Shown here in pieces: positions 24,074-32,840 of a DNA stretch of 41,511 nt (the stretch's first letter is position 1; each line of letters starts with the position of its first letter). A program made the position numbers and the translations under genes. This DNA is from an uncultured Lachnospiraceae bacterium (GTDB taxonomy: Bacteria > Bacillota > Clostridia > Lachnospirales > Lachnospiraceae): contig CAMSTM010000010.1 of NCBI GenBank assembly GCA_947063675.1, forward strand, positions 1 through 41,511. Direction: 5' to 3'. Below the pieces are notes generated by a model that was given only the letters and a program-made list of their open reading frames with translations, was not told the origin of the DNA and searched no databases.

Positions 24074-26236
24074 TTACAGATGCATAACTCTTTCCCGGAT
24101 TTCCTGAGTACGTCCCTGATTCCAGAACTGAGTACCGATATAGCCGCATGTCCGTCTTGCAACATTCATTTTACTCTGGTCCTGATTGCCGCAGGCAGGG
24201 CATTTCCACACCAGTTTTTTGTGCTCATCCTCGATAATTTGGATTTCACCGTCGTATCCGCATACCTGGCAGTAATCGCTTTTTGTGTTCAGTTCCGCAT
24301 ACATGATATGGTCATAAATATGCCGCATAACCGCCATAACAGCATCGATGTTATTCTGCATATTGGGCACTTCCACATAGCTGATAGCGCCGCCGGGCGA
24401 CAATTCCTGGAACTGAGCTTCAAAAGAAAGCTTGTCAAAGGCGTTGACTGATTCGGTCACATGTATATGATAACTGTTTGTAATATAATTCTTGTCGGTC
24501 ACGCCGGGGATGCTTCCAAAACGGTTCTGGAGGCATTTGGCAAATTTGTAGGTGGTGGACTCCAAAGGAGTTCCGTAAAGGCTGAAAGCAATGTTGGTTT
24601 CAGCAGCCCACTTTTTACAGGTATCATTTAAGTAATTCATTACCTTCAGGGCAAAAGGAGTCGCTTCCGAATCCGTATGGGATTTACCGGTCATATAGCG
24701 GACGCACTCGCACAAACCGGCATAGCCAAGGGAGATTGTGGAATATCCGCCGTAGAGCAGCTTATCTATGGTTTCGCCTTTTTTCAGACGCGCCAGGGCG
24801 CCGTTTTGCCATAAAATGGGCGCTACATCAGAGGGCGTACCTTTTAAACGTTCATGACGGCACATCAGCGCGCGTCTGCACAGGGCAAGGCGCTCATCCA
24901 TAATATTCCAGAACTTGTCCATGTCGCCGCCGGAGGAGCAGGCCACGTCCACCAGATTTAAGGTAACCACGCCCTGGTTGAATCTTCCGTAAAATTTATA
25001 ATTGTCTTCTTCATCCTTATATACGGTGAGGAAAGAACGGCATCCCATGCAGGGGTAGCAGTTTCCGTCCTTTAATTTCCTGATGATTTTTTCAGAAATA
25101 TAATCGGGAACCATGCGTTTGGCGGTACATCTGGCGGCAAGCCTGGTCAGCTCCCAGTAAGGACTGTCTTCTGAAATATTGTTTTCCTCCAGAACATAAA
25201 TCAGCTTCGGGAAAGCGGGGGTAATATAAATACCCTGCTCGTTTTTCACTCCCTGAATGCGCTGCTCCAGCATTTCTTTTATAATCATAGCCAAATCGTC
25301 CCTGATTTGACCCTCGGGAACTTCATTCAGATACATAAATACCGTGACAAAAGGCGCCTGTCCGTTGGTTGTCATCAGGGTGAGCACCTGATACTGAATC
25401 ATCTGGACGCCCTGCTTGATTTCGCGTTTTACACGCATTTCCGCCATGCTTGCAACCAGCTCGTCCTTTGCTTCTATTCCCTGGGCTTCCAACTCCTCGC
25501 GGACCTCCCGGCGGAACTTGTCGCGGCTTATCTGCACAAAAGGCGCAAGGTGGGAGAGCGTGATGCTCTGACCGCCGTACTGAGAGCTTGCAATCTGGGC
25601 AATGGACTGGGTGGCGATATTACAGGCCGTGGAAAAGCTGTGGGGCTTTTCAATCATGGCCTCGCTGATGATGGTGCCGTTTTGAAGCATGTCTTCCAGA
25701 TTGACAAGGCAGCAGTTGTGCATATGCTGCGCAAAATAATCGGAATCATGGAAATGAATAATTCCCTGTTCATGAGCCTGCGTCACGTCTTCGGGGAGAA
25801 GAAAGCGTTTGGTAATATCCTTGCTGACTTCGCCGGCCATATAATCCCGCTGCACACTGTTGACAATCGGGTTTTTGTTGGAATTTTCCTGCAGAACCTC
25901 TTCATTGTTGCACTCTAAAAGTGAAAGTATCTGCTCGTCCGTGGAGTTGGATTTGCGGACAAGGGCTCTTTTATAGCGGTAGGTGATATAATTGGAGGCC
26001 AGCTTGTAGGACTGCTGCTTCATGATTTCCGCTTCCACCATATCCTGTATTTCTTCCACGTTGGGGCTGTGCGTCATTTTACGGCAAAGGCGGGTGACGC
26101 TGTCCACGACGTGCCTGATTTGAGATGCGCTCAGGCGGTCGCTTTCCTGTACGGTTGCGTTTGCCTTTTTTACGGCATCTTCTATTTTAACGGCGTCAAA
26201 GGTTACTTCCACGCCGCTGCGCTTGATGATGTTCAT
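24074..26236 (-). CDS. nrdD: Anaerobic ribonucleoside-triphosphate reductase
   Basis: A 720-aa class III ribonucleotide reductase making dNTPs without oxygen. An N-terminal ATP-cone (about 3-93, IIKRSGVEVTFDAVKIEDAV) provides allosteric control. The core includes the typical FHDSDYFAQHMHNCCLVNLE. A C-terminal zinc site has two CxxC pairs (YCQVCGY and KCPACGN), and the glycyl radical motif RTCGYIG carries G698. Start ATG has AAGGAG upstream. It is expressed from the promoter at 26295-26322 and activated by the NrdG encoded downstream. Confidence 0.97.
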   Translation of the reverse strand: MNIIKRSGVEVTFDAVKIEDAVKKANATVQESDRLSASQIRHVVDSVTRLCRKMTHSPNVEEIQDMVEAEIMKQQSYKLASNYITYRYKRALVRKSNSTDEQILSLLECNNEEVLQENSNKNPIVNSVQRDYMAGEVSKDITKRFLLPEDVTQAHEQGIIHFHDSDYFAQHMHNCCLVNLEDMLQNGTIISEAMIEKPHSFSTACNIATQSIAQIASSQYGGQSITLSHLAPFVQISRDKFRREVREELEAQGIEAKDELVASMAEMRVKREIKQGVQMIQYQVLTLMTTNGQAPFVTVFMYLNEVPEGQIRDDLAMIIKEMLEQRIQGVKNEQGIYITPAFPKLIYVLEENNISEDSPYWELTRLAARCTAKRMVPDYISEKIIRKLKDGNCYPCMGCRSFLTVYKDEEDNYKFYGRFNQGVVTLNLVDVACSSGGDMDKFWNIMDERLALCRRALMCRHERLKGTPSDVAPILWQNGALARLKKGETIDKLLYGGYSTISLGYAGLCECVRYMTGKSHTDSEATPFALKVMNYLNDTCKKWAAETNIAFSLYGTPLESTTYKFAKCLQNRFGSIPGVTDKNYITNSYHIHVTESVNAFDKLSFEAQFQELSPGGAISYVEVPNMQNNIDAVMAVMRHIYDHIMYAELNTKSDYCQVCGYDGEIQIIEDEHKKLVWKCPACGNQDQSKMNVARRTCGYIGTQFWNQGRTQEIRERVMHL

Positions 26237-26248
26237 AGTTTCTCCTTA

Positions 26249-26306
26249 CCACATTATATTGTATACCGCCGGATTTTTGGCGAGCATATTTAGTATTATA
26301 CAGTGT
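26249..26306 (-). promoter_or_regulatory. Two NrdR-like boxes upstream of nrdD
   Basis: The segment 26249-26264 agrees with the NrdR box ACACWATATATWGTGT at 13 of 16 positions. A weaker copy at 26291-26306 agrees at 10 of 16. Their spacing of 42 bp equals four helical turns, as expected for NrdR sites. The second overlaps the -10 hexamer of the nrdD promoter. NrdR itself is not encoded in the window. Confidence 0.6.
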
Positions 26307-26322
26307 GAGGGAAAATAATCAA
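26295..26322 (-). promoter_or_regulatory. Promoter of nrdD-nrdG
   Basis: On the minus strand TTGATT (26322-26317), a 16-base spacer and TATAAT (26300-26295) form a good promoter. Transcription would start near 26288, giving a leader of about 50 nt. Confidence 0.65.
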
Positions 26323-26417
26323 GTATGTTCGGTTACATATTGAAAAAAATTATAAATAAAATTTGGAGGGAAAATTTGTGCAAGATTTTGACGCCGCCTT
26401 TTGCCCCGCACATTGCT

Positions 26418-26446
26418 TTGCAGGGGGTGATATGTTATTTTAATAT
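26418..26446 (+). promoter_or_regulatory. Promoter of the HIT-family gene
   Basis: TTGCAG at 26418-26423, a 17-base spacer, and TAATAT at 26441-26446, with transcription starting near 26453. This leaves a short leader with AGGAGGG before ATG 26481. Confidence 0.5.
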
Positions 26447-26480
26447 TATATATTTTGTGAAAAAACAGGAGGGTACAGTG

Positions 26481-26900
26481 ATGAAAGACGAGAACTGCGG
26501 ATATTGCCAGGGCGGCGAACTTTTAGCGAAGTTTGGTATCAAAATCTGTGATTTGGATGTTAGTCAGTTGATTCTGTTCAAGGAGCAGAGCAAGCCGGGT
26601 AGATGTATCGTGGCTTACAAGGACCATGTCAGTGAAATCGTGAATATCAGCGACGAGGAGAGGAACCGCTTTTTCGCAGACGTGACAAGAGCTGCAAAGG
26701 CTATTCATGCGGCGTTTGCACCGGATAAACTGAACTATGGCGCATACGGCGATACGGGATGCCATCTGCATATGCATCTGGTTCCCAAGTACAGGGGACA
26801 GGATGAGTGGGGCGGCGTGTTCCAGATGAATCCTGACAAAAAGTATTTAAGCGAAGCCGAATATGAGGAAATGATTGAAAAAATCAGAAAGGCTTTGTAA
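26481..26900 (+). CDS. HIT-family nucleotide hydrolase/transferase
   Basis: A 139-aa histidine-triad protein. The triad lies in GCHLHMHLVPKY. An N-terminal CGYCQGG may bind metal, as in some HIT proteins. The frame is open upstream to 26325, but ATG 26481 has AGGAGGG at ideal spacing and gives the usual HIT length. Typical activities are hydrolysis of dinucleoside polyphosphates or nucleoside phosphoramidates. Confidence 0.92.
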   Translation: MKDENCGYCQGGELLAKFGIKICDLDVSQLILFKEQSKPGRCIVAYKDHVSEIVNISDEERNRFFADVTRAAKAIHAAFAPDKLNYGAYGDTGCHLHMHLVPKYRGQDEWGGVFQMNPDKKYLSEAEYEEMIEKIRKAL

Positions 26901-26929
26901 AACAATAATTTTTTATGAGGTGAGGAAAA

Positions 26930-27526
26930 ATGGCGAGATATGTCAGGGATTTGGTTCTAAACAAGCCGGATGATTTTGTTTCTTTTATGATGAACGATTA
27001 TCTGCAGAAAAATAAGTTTTCCATGTCAGACTGGAAAGGCGAACCTGCCTACCGGGCGGGAGACGTAATGATGGAGGGCTATAAGTATTTGAAGTGGTCC
27101 TATTCAAACGGAACGCTGCATGTTGAAGCATGGCTGAAAGGAAGTTTTGGCAAGGAAATGGGGCTCACAGGTTTTGTGGCCACATTTCAGAAGAAACCTT
27201 TCAGAGACAGTCTGGAACAGCTTTACAGTGCATTGCAGCAGGATATCTCGCAGGCACAGGGAAGCGGAGGGGCGATTCCGGTTCAGACAGTGGATAACTC
27301 CAGTGCGGCAACAATGGCCCTTGTGTTTGGTATCATCAGTGTGATTCTCGGCTTTATATGGCCTCTTGGCGCGATTATCGTTGCGGTGCTGGGATATTCC
27401 CGTGCAAGGATGGGTTCCGGCTCAAGTAAGGCGGGGATGGCAAAAGCCGGTCAGATTTTAAGCATCATAGGCGTAGTGATTGCGTTTGTTATGTGGGTAT
27501 TAAATATAATCATACTGTTTTTGTGA
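26930..27526 (+). CDS. DUF4190-type membrane protein
   Basis: A 198-aa protein. Residues 1-105 form a soluble domain (VSFMMNDYLQKNKFSMSDWK and VEAWLKGSFGKEMGLTGFVA) followed by a Gln/Ser/Gly linker. The C-terminus has two membrane spans (ALVFGIISVILGFIWPLGAI and ILSIIGVVIAFVMWVLNIII) separated by GYSRARMGSGS, the DUF4190 pattern. Function unknown. The binding site is GAGGTGAGG. It is downstream of the HIT gene and may be co-transcribed. Confidence 0.82.
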   Translation: MARYVRDLVLNKPDDFVSFMMNDYLQKNKFSMSDWKGEPAYRAGDVMMEGYKYLKWSYSNGTLHVEAWLKGSFGKEMGLTGFVATFQKKPFRDSLEQLYSALQQDISQAQGSGGAIPVQTVDNSSAATMALVFGIISVILGFIWPLGAIIVAVLGYSRARMGSGSSKAGMAKAGQILSIIGVVIAFVMWVLNIIILFL

Positions 27527-27560
27527 TTTTTAACGAAGGACGGAAAGTAAGAGGGGAAGG

Positions 27561-28310
27561 ATGTTACGGATAGCGGTATGCGACGATGCTGCATTCTACC
27601 GGGAGACGCTTGCGGAATGTATCAGAGCCTGGGCCGGACTGCATGGCGTAAGGGTACAGGTTGAAAAATACAGAAGCGGCGAGGAGGTTCTGCTTGGCAT
27701 TGAACAGACAGGCGATTTTGCAGTAGTGTTCATGGATATACAACTGGGAGGGATTGACGGTATAGATACTGCCGTCAGAATAAAGGAGCTGTGCGGGCCC
27801 GTGCGCTTTGTATTTGTAACCGGGCATGAGGAATATTTTTGCGAGATGTTCAGCGTCTATCCCATCCTGTATGTTCCGAAGCCAATCGCAAGACTGAAGG
27901 TGTTCGATGTGCTTGACAAGATTGTGGAAGACCAGAGGATATTTTTTGAGAGCTTTCCGGTTAAATATAACAGAAAAACGGTTAACATCCCCTTAGGAGA
28001 AGTCTTTTATTTTGAAAGTGAAAAACGCCGGATAAAGTCTTTTCTCGAAAGAGACAGGCAGTATGTTTTTTATCAGAGCATGAATATGCTGGAGGAAGAA
28101 CTGTCCCTGTGCAATCATAATTTTGTAAGGACTCACCAGTCTTATCTGGTGAACGCCAGGCAGATTGAGCAGTTTAATTCAAAGCGCCTGAAAATGCATA
28201 ACGGAGCCGACGTTCCCGTCAGCCGGGGGCGGCGGGAAGCTGTGGAGCAGGTCTGCAGAGAGCTTTTTATGGGCAAAAAGTTACATGCAGGGGAGTTATT
28301 TGTTACATGA
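27561..28310 (+). CDS. LytTR-family response regulator
   Basis: A 249-aa AgrA/VirR-like regulator. The receiver has D8-D9, phospho-acceptor D59 (VVFMDIQLGG) and K107 (YVPKPI). The LytTR DNA-binding domain runs from about 140 to 235 (VFYFESEKRRIKSF, NFVRTHQSYLVNARQIEQF, DVPVSRGRRE). No histidine kinase lies in the window, so the partner is elsewhere or it is an orphan. It lies just upstream of the polysaccharide cluster, from which it is separated by a terminator, and could control that cluster. Confidence 0.93.
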   Translation: MLRIAVCDDAAFYRETLAECIRAWAGLHGVRVQVEKYRSGEEVLLGIEQTGDFAVVFMDIQLGGIDGIDTAVRIKELCGPVRFVFVTGHEEYFCEMFSVYPILYVPKPIARLKVFDVLDKIVEDQRIFFESFPVKYNRKTVNIPLGEVFYFESEKRRIKSFLERDRQYVFYQSMNMLEEELSLCNHNFVRTHQSYLVNARQIEQFNSKRLKMHNGADVPVSRGRREAVEQVCRELFMGKKLHAGELFVT

Positions 28311-28347
28311 ACGGAATTTCGGCGGAAAAAGAAGTATAATGGAAGTG

Positions 28348-28416
28348 TCAGGGGGTTCTCCCTGATGAAAGCATTTCATATCCTGGGCAGGGGTCAACCC
28401 TGCCTGTCGTCTTTTT
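28348..28416 (+). terminator. Intrinsic terminator after the LytTR gene
   Basis: A first small hairpin TCAGGG/CCCTGA (28348-28353 with 28360-28365) is followed by GGCAGGG (28386-28392) pairing with CCCTGCC (28398-28404) around a 5-base loop. TGTCGTCTTTTT follows. The second is the likely terminator. Confidence 0.65.
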
Positions 28417-28417
28417 G

Positions 28418-28446
28418 TTGTGATATTTCTTTTCGTGTGATAAAAT
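28418..28446 (+). promoter_or_regulatory. Promoter of the polysaccharide cluster
   Basis: TTGTGA at 28418-28423, a 17-base spacer, and TAAAAT at 28441-28446 with TGA immediately before it (extended -10). It lies 45 bp before the first glycosyltransferase gene, right after the terminator. Confidence 0.65.
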
Positions 28447-28490
28447 AGGAAAAGTATCAATTAGCGGTAAGACTGAAGGGGTAAAGAAGT

Positions 28491-29420
28491 ATGAAGGTGC
28501 TCAGCGCAATTGTTCCCTGCTATAACGAAGAAGAGAATATCGTTGATTTTTATCATGAATTTATGAAAAACGAAGCCTTTTTCCGGGAAAAGGATGTGGC
28601 TCTTGAACTTTATTTCATTGACGACGGCTCTAAGGACGGCACAGCGGCAGAAGTGAAAAAGCTGGCCGGAAGGGATGAGCGGGTGCACCTTGTTTCCTTT
28701 TCCAGAAACTTCGGAAAGGAAGCGGCCATATATGCCGGACTTGAGAAGGCAAAGGGAGATTATGTGGTGTTCCTTGATGCGGATTTGCAGGACCCGCCTT
28801 CGCTTTTGCCGGAAATGTACGGATATGTGGAACAGGGATACGACTCGGTGGCAACCAGGAGAGTCACAAGGAAGGGAGAACCGCCGCTGCGCTCTTTTTT
28901 TGCCAGGATTTTTTATCGGCTGATGAAGAAAATTTCCAGGACGGAGATTATGGACGGGGCAAGGGACTACCGGCTTATGACGAGACAGGTGGTTGACGCC
29001 ATTCTTTCCATGGGAGAGTATAACCGATTCAGCAAGGGGATTTTCGGCTGGGTCGGGTTTGAGACCAAATGGCTGGAGTTTGAAAATATAGAACGGAAAA
29101 AGGGAGAGACGAAGTGGTCTTTCTGGAGGCTGTTTCTTTATTCGATAGACGGCATCACGGCTTTTTCCACGGCGCCGCTGGCTTTTGCCGCTTTTATGGG
29201 CGTGCTTTTTTGCCTGGCGGCCTTTGCGCTGATTATTTTTACAATTGTGAGAAAGGCAATCTTTGGCGACCCCACCTCGGGATGGCCGTCCCTTGTGTGC
29301 ATTATTTCGCTGGTCAGCGGCGTACAGCTTTTTTGTCTGGGAATAGTGGGGCAATATCTTGCAAAAACGTATATGGAAGTGAAAAGAAGGCCAATCTATC
29401 TTGTAAAAGAAGAAATATGA
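28491..29420 (+). CDS. Membrane-bound family-2 glycosyltransferase (GtrB/DPMS type)
   Basis: A 309-aa enzyme. The GT-A domain shows IVPCYNEEENI, FIDDGSKDGT, and the metal site VFLDADLQDPP. It ends with two membrane spans (about 229-260 and 270-297). This is the layout of enzymes that load a sugar onto undecaprenyl or dolichyl phosphate. It is the first gene of the cluster. Such a lipid-linked monosaccharide would serve to decorate the polymer or the wall on the outer face, usually with a flippase and a GT-C enzyme, neither of which is seen here. Confidence 0.92.
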   Translation: MKVLSAIVPCYNEEENIVDFYHEFMKNEAFFREKDVALELYFIDDGSKDGTAAEVKKLAGRDERVHLVSFSRNFGKEAAIYAGLEKAKGDYVVFLDADLQDPPSLLPEMYGYVEQGYDSVATRRVTRKGEPPLRSFFARIFYRLMKKISRTEIMDGARDYRLMTRQVVDAILSMGEYNRFSKGIFGWVGFETKWLEFENIERKKGETKWSFWRLFLYSIDGITAFSTAPLAFAAFMGVLFCLAAFALIIFTIVRKAIFGDPTSGWPSLVCIISLVSGVQLFCLGIVGQYLAKTYMEVKRRPIYLVKEEI

Positions 29421-29482
29421 AAGTAACGGAGTTTTCAGGAGTGTCTGCGTGAGCACAGTTTGGCGGGAACGGGGAAACGCAA

Positions 29483-30244
29483 ATGGAAATACAGGACAGG
29501 CTGGTAAGCATTATCGTGCCGGTTTACAATGCCGGACTTTATATAGAAGAGACGATTGCCATGGTCAGGAGCCAGACTTATGAAAACTGGGAACTGATAC
29601 TGGTGGACGACTGCTCAAAGGATGACGGACGGCGGAAAATAGAGGGTCTCTTATCAGAAGATAAAAGAATCAGGCTGATTGCCAAACCCGTGAACGAGGG
29701 CGCGGCCAGAGCGCGGAACACAGGGATAAATGCCGCCGCCGGGCGATACATTGCTTTCCTTGATGCGGATGATGTCTGGCTGCCGGACAAGCTGGAGAGG
29801 GAGCTTTCCTTTATGGAGGACAAGCAGGCAGCCTTTGTGTTTACATCCTATGAGTTCGGGGACGAAAATGCCGCAGGGACGGGAAAAACAGTCCATGCCC
29901 CGGCAGAGCTTGTATATGAGAAAGCCCTTTCCCGGACGGTTATCTTTACCTCCACGGTGCTTCTCGACACAAAGAAAACCGGCCGTGAGATTATTCAGAT
30001 GCCGGAAATTAAAAGCGAGGATACGGCGACCTGGTGGAAGCTGCTTCGCAGCGGGTTCACGGCATACGGGCTTGACGAGGTTCTGGTAATTTACAGGAGA
30101 CCGGCAAAATCCTTATCCTCCAATAAGCTGGAGGCAATAAGAAGAATATGGAATCTCTACAGGAAACAGGAAGGGCTTTCTTTGTGCCGCAGCGGTTATT
30201 ATCTGTTTTTCTGGGCGGTGCGGGCAACCTGGCGCAGGCTCTAG
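29483..30244 (+). CDS. Family-2 glycosyltransferase
   Basis: A 253-aa soluble or peripherally bound GT-A enzyme. Motifs are SIIVPVYNAGLYIEETI, LVDDCSKDDG, GAARARNTGI and AFLDADDVWLPDKL. The catalytic-base region (IKSEDTATWW) is present. It adds one sugar to the lipid-linked repeat unit; donor and acceptor cannot be read. It follows the first glycosyltransferase by 62 bp. Confidence 0.92.
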   Translation: MEIQDRLVSIIVPVYNAGLYIEETIAMVRSQTYENWELILVDDCSKDDGRRKIEGLLSEDKRIRLIAKPVNEGAARARNTGINAAAGRYIAFLDADDVWLPDKLERELSFMEDKQAAFVFTSYEFGDENAAGTGKTVHAPAELVYEKALSRTVIFTSTVLLDTKKTGREIIQMPEIKSEDTATWWKLLRSGFTAYGLDEVLVIYRRPAKSLSSNKLEAIRRIWNLYRKQEGLSLCRSGYYLFFWAVRATWRRL

Positions 30245-30281
30245 GGCTATGGCGGAACTTTAAATACGAGGAGATTTTGGT

Positions 30282-31700
30282 GTGAAACGATTGGAATCCT
30301 TAAAAAGAATCGGAGTGCTTTGGCTCAGCTTCATTGGGGTGCTGATGCAGGCTGCGGTCTATACATATGCCTGGATGAATTACTATTATCCGATTATCAA
30401 TAATTTTAACCGGGGTCTTAAGTTTACGAAAAACGGCCATATTCTGGTAATTTTAATCTATGTGGTGCTGCTGCTTTTTTTCAATAACACCTATGGGGGA
30501 ATGAAAATCGGATATCTGAAAACGGTGGATGTGTTTTTATCTCAGGTCTTTGCGCTTTTTTTCGTGAATGCCATCACCTATGCGCAGCTTTCGCTGATGA
30601 ATAACTGGCTGGTTCCGCTGGATTATTTTGCGGCGGCGACCCTTGTGCAGGTTCTCATTGCAGGGATTTTTACCTGGCTTGGAAACACGGTTTACCGGAG
30701 GGTGTTTCCGCCAAGAGAAATTCTGCTCATCCACGGGGAAAGGGATATTGAGGACGTTCTGCGGAAATTTGAAACCCGCAGGGACAAATACAAAATCACA
30801 AAATGCATGGATATCAGAGGCGGCATAAAGGAACTCCAAAAAGAAATACTGAAAGGGTATGGAGCCGTGATGCTGTGGGATATTCCCACAATGGAAAGGA
30901 ATCTTCTCTTAAAATACTGCTATAGTAAGTTTATCAGGGTTTATGTGATGCCAAAGATTCCCGACGTGATGATAAAGGGCGCGGACCAGCTGCATCTTTT
31001 CGACACACCTATTTTCCTCACAAGGGAATATGCGCTTACCGTCGGACAGCGCACGGCAAAAAGGATGATTGACCTTATTTGCGCGCTTATCCTGTTGGTG
31101 ATTGCATCGCCCTTTATGCTTGTGACGTCGGTTTTTATCAAGTGCTATGACGGCGGCCCGGTACTGTATAAGCAGACCAGATGCACCAGAGACGGGCGGA
31201 AATTTCAGATTATGAAATTCAGAAGTATGCGCGTAGATGCGGAAAAGGACGGAGTGGCGAGGCTGGCGGCCAAAAACGACAGCCGCATTACCCCGATAGG
31301 GAAGTTTATCCGCATGGTGCGTATTGACGAGCTTCCGCAGCTTTTTAATATTTTAAGAGGCGATATGTCCTTTATCGGCCCCAGGCCGGAAAGACCGGAG
31401 ATTATCGAGCAGTATGTGGAGGAAATGCCGGAATTTGTATTCCGCATGAGGGTAAAAGCGGGACTTGCCGGGTATGCGCAGGTTTACGGAAAGTATAACA
31501 CCACTCCTTATGATAAATTAAAACTGGATTTAACTTATATAGAAAACTATTCTGTGTGGCTGGACTTAAAGCTGATGCTTCTGACGCTGAAAATTCTGAT
31601 AAAGCCGGAGAGCACGGAGGGCGTGGACAGTGCGCAGGTGACGGCCATGAAGGCTTTGAAAACAGAGGAGCCATGGGAAAATGAAGATGGAAAAGAATGA
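30282..31700 (+). CDS. Polyprenyl-phosphate sugar phosphotransferase (initiating transferase)
   Basis: A 472-aa WbaP/CpsE-type enzyme that starts the repeat unit by moving a sugar-1-phosphate to undecaprenyl phosphate. GTG start with AGGAG six bases before. The N-terminal half has about four spans (from residue 10) and a cytosolic fold. The C-terminal catalytic domain begins near RTAKRMIDLICALILLVIAS and has GPVLYKQTRC, FQIMKFRSM, RIDELPQLFNILRGDMSFIG and PRPERP. The stop overlaps the next gene by 20 bp, indicating coupling. Confidence 0.95.
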   Translation: MKRLESLKRIGVLWLSFIGVLMQAAVYTYAWMNYYYPIINNFNRGLKFTKNGHILVILIYVVLLLFFNNTYGGMKIGYLKTVDVFLSQVFALFFVNAITYAQLSLMNNWLVPLDYFAAATLVQVLIAGIFTWLGNTVYRRVFPPREILLIHGERDIEDVLRKFETRRDKYKITKCMDIRGGIKELQKEILKGYGAVMLWDIPTMERNLLLKYCYSKFIRVYVMPKIPDVMIKGADQLHLFDTPIFLTREYALTVGQRTAKRMIDLICALILLVIASPFMLVTSVFIKCYDGGPVLYKQTRCTRDGRKFQIMKFRSMRVDAEKDGVARLAAKNDSRITPIGKFIRMVRIDELPQLFNILRGDMSFIGPRPERPEIIEQYVEEMPEFVFRMRVKAGLAGYAQVYGKYNTTPYDKLKLDLTYIENYSVWLDLKLMLLTLKILIKPESTEGVDSAQVTAMKALKTEEPWENEDGKE

Positions 31701-32817
31701 GGAATATTTAAACAGGGGAATGGATTTGAAGCGGCTGGTCCTGTATTTTCAAAAGAGATTCTGGGTGGTTATCATGCTGATTGTGCTGGGGGCCACCTTC
31801 GGGGGCGTTTTTTATCAGGTAATGCGCTCTGTGAAGATGCCTGTGGAGTATAAGGCCGTATCCAAGCTTTATATCAGCTTCGACCACGATGAAAACGGGG
31901 AGGTTTATCAGTATTACAACGGATATACGTGGAACGATTTGCTGGACTCCGACCCCATTGTGGATTTGATAATGAAAGAATTGCCCGGCTATGAGGAGAG
32001 TGATGTGAGGGAATCCACTACGGCGGAAATTCTCTCCGATATCCGGCTTCTCACCATCACGGTGAAGGGCGATAACGAAAAGTTTGTCCGGGAAATCCGA
32101 AACGCGGTGGAAAACGGGCTGAAAGAGTTTGCAAAGGGGAGCGATGAGCTGGAACAGATTAAGGTGATTCGTTCCGCCGCGCCGGAGCGGATTTACTGGG
32201 ACAACAGAACCACCTCCGCCTGTGTAACGGGCGCTGTGTCCATGGGAGTTTTGGCGTTTTTGGTGTTCGGCTTCCATTATGTGACGGATGAATCCATGTA
32301 TGTCCAGGAGGATGTGGAAAAGAAATACGGTATGCGGGCGCTGGGGCTTCTCACAAGGAACCAGAAGGGGCTGCAGCCTTATGCAGGCGAGTTGAAAGCC
32401 AATCTCCGCTATGTTATGGGAGAGAAAAAGACATTTGCCATTGTGGATATGGATAATCACGCGGACGTCCGCGGCCTTGAGCTGGAACGGCTTCTCAACA
32501 GGGAGGAGACGGACATCCTGGGAAGCAGCGGAGGCGCGAAGGAGGAAGAGGACTTCGGGTGGTATAAGGTAAGGACAAAAGAGGTTCAGGAAAAGGGCGA
32601 GTGGGAAATATCCGCTTTCGGGGAGAATATCCTGTCGGAAGAAGAATGCAGGAAAATCAGGGAGCTGGGCGCGGTGATTCTTCTGCTGCCCTTTGGAAAA
32701 GATGTGGGAAGAAAAACCTCACGGATTTTGAGCCTCCTGAAAAATCAGGACTGCAATATTGCAGGGATAATCATCGCCCAGGCGGACGAGGAATTTCTGA
32801 ACAGATACTATGCGTGA
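31681..32817 (+). CDS. Wzz-like chain-length protein with a degenerate BY-kinase-like domain
   Basis: A 378-aa membrane protein. Spans at 27-48 and 181-201 flank an extracytoplasmic domain (51-180), as in Wzz/CpsC co-polymerases. The cytosolic part from about 250 resembles a CpsD-type tyrosine kinase fold: TFAIVDMDNHADVRG at the place of the nucleotide-binding strand, and the closing segment GAVILLLPFGKDVGRKTSRI with IAGIIIAQADEEFLNRYY. No Walker A (GxxxxGKST) and no Tyr-rich tail are present, so the domain is probably a non-catalytic relic or regulator. It would set polymer length with the polymerase at 33713. Confidence 0.8.
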   Translation: MKMEKNEEYLNRGMDLKRLVLYFQKRFWVVIMLIVLGATFGGVFYQVMRSVKMPVEYKAVSKLYISFDHDENGEVYQYYNGYTWNDLLDSDPIVDLIMKELPGYEESDVRESTTAEILSDIRLLTITVKGDNEKFVREIRNAVENGLKEFAKGSDELEQIKVIRSAAPERIYWDNRTTSACVTGAVSMGVLAFLVFGFHYVTDESMYVQEDVEKKYGMRALGLLTRNQKGLQPYAGELKANLRYVMGEKKTFAIVDMDNHADVRGLELERLLNREETDILGSSGGAKEEEDFGWYKVRTKEVQEKGEWEISAFGENILSEEECRKIRELGAVILLLPFGKDVGRKTSRILSLLKNQDCNIAGIIIAQADEEFLNRYYA

Positions 32818-32840
32818 CGGACTTTGGGAGAACAGGGAAA

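Noticed and set aside
25307-25918. Plus-strand open frame of 203 aa inside nrdD
   Set aside because: nrdD is unmistakable on the other strand with a complete set of motifs; the frame has no binding site or recognisable domain.
26378-26443. 21-codon frame with GGAGG-like site upstream of the HIT gene (GTG start, CPAHC motif)
   Set aside because: It overlaps the -35/-10 pair that best explains HIT expression, so it would lie mostly upstream of that transcript. No conservation can be judged, so it is not listed as a gene.
28461-29456. Long minus-strand open frame (331 aa) opposite the first glycosyltransferase
   Set aside because: It mirrors the coding strand of a clear GT2 enzyme; composition is Lys/His/Arg-rich as expected of an antisense shadow, and it has no family motif.
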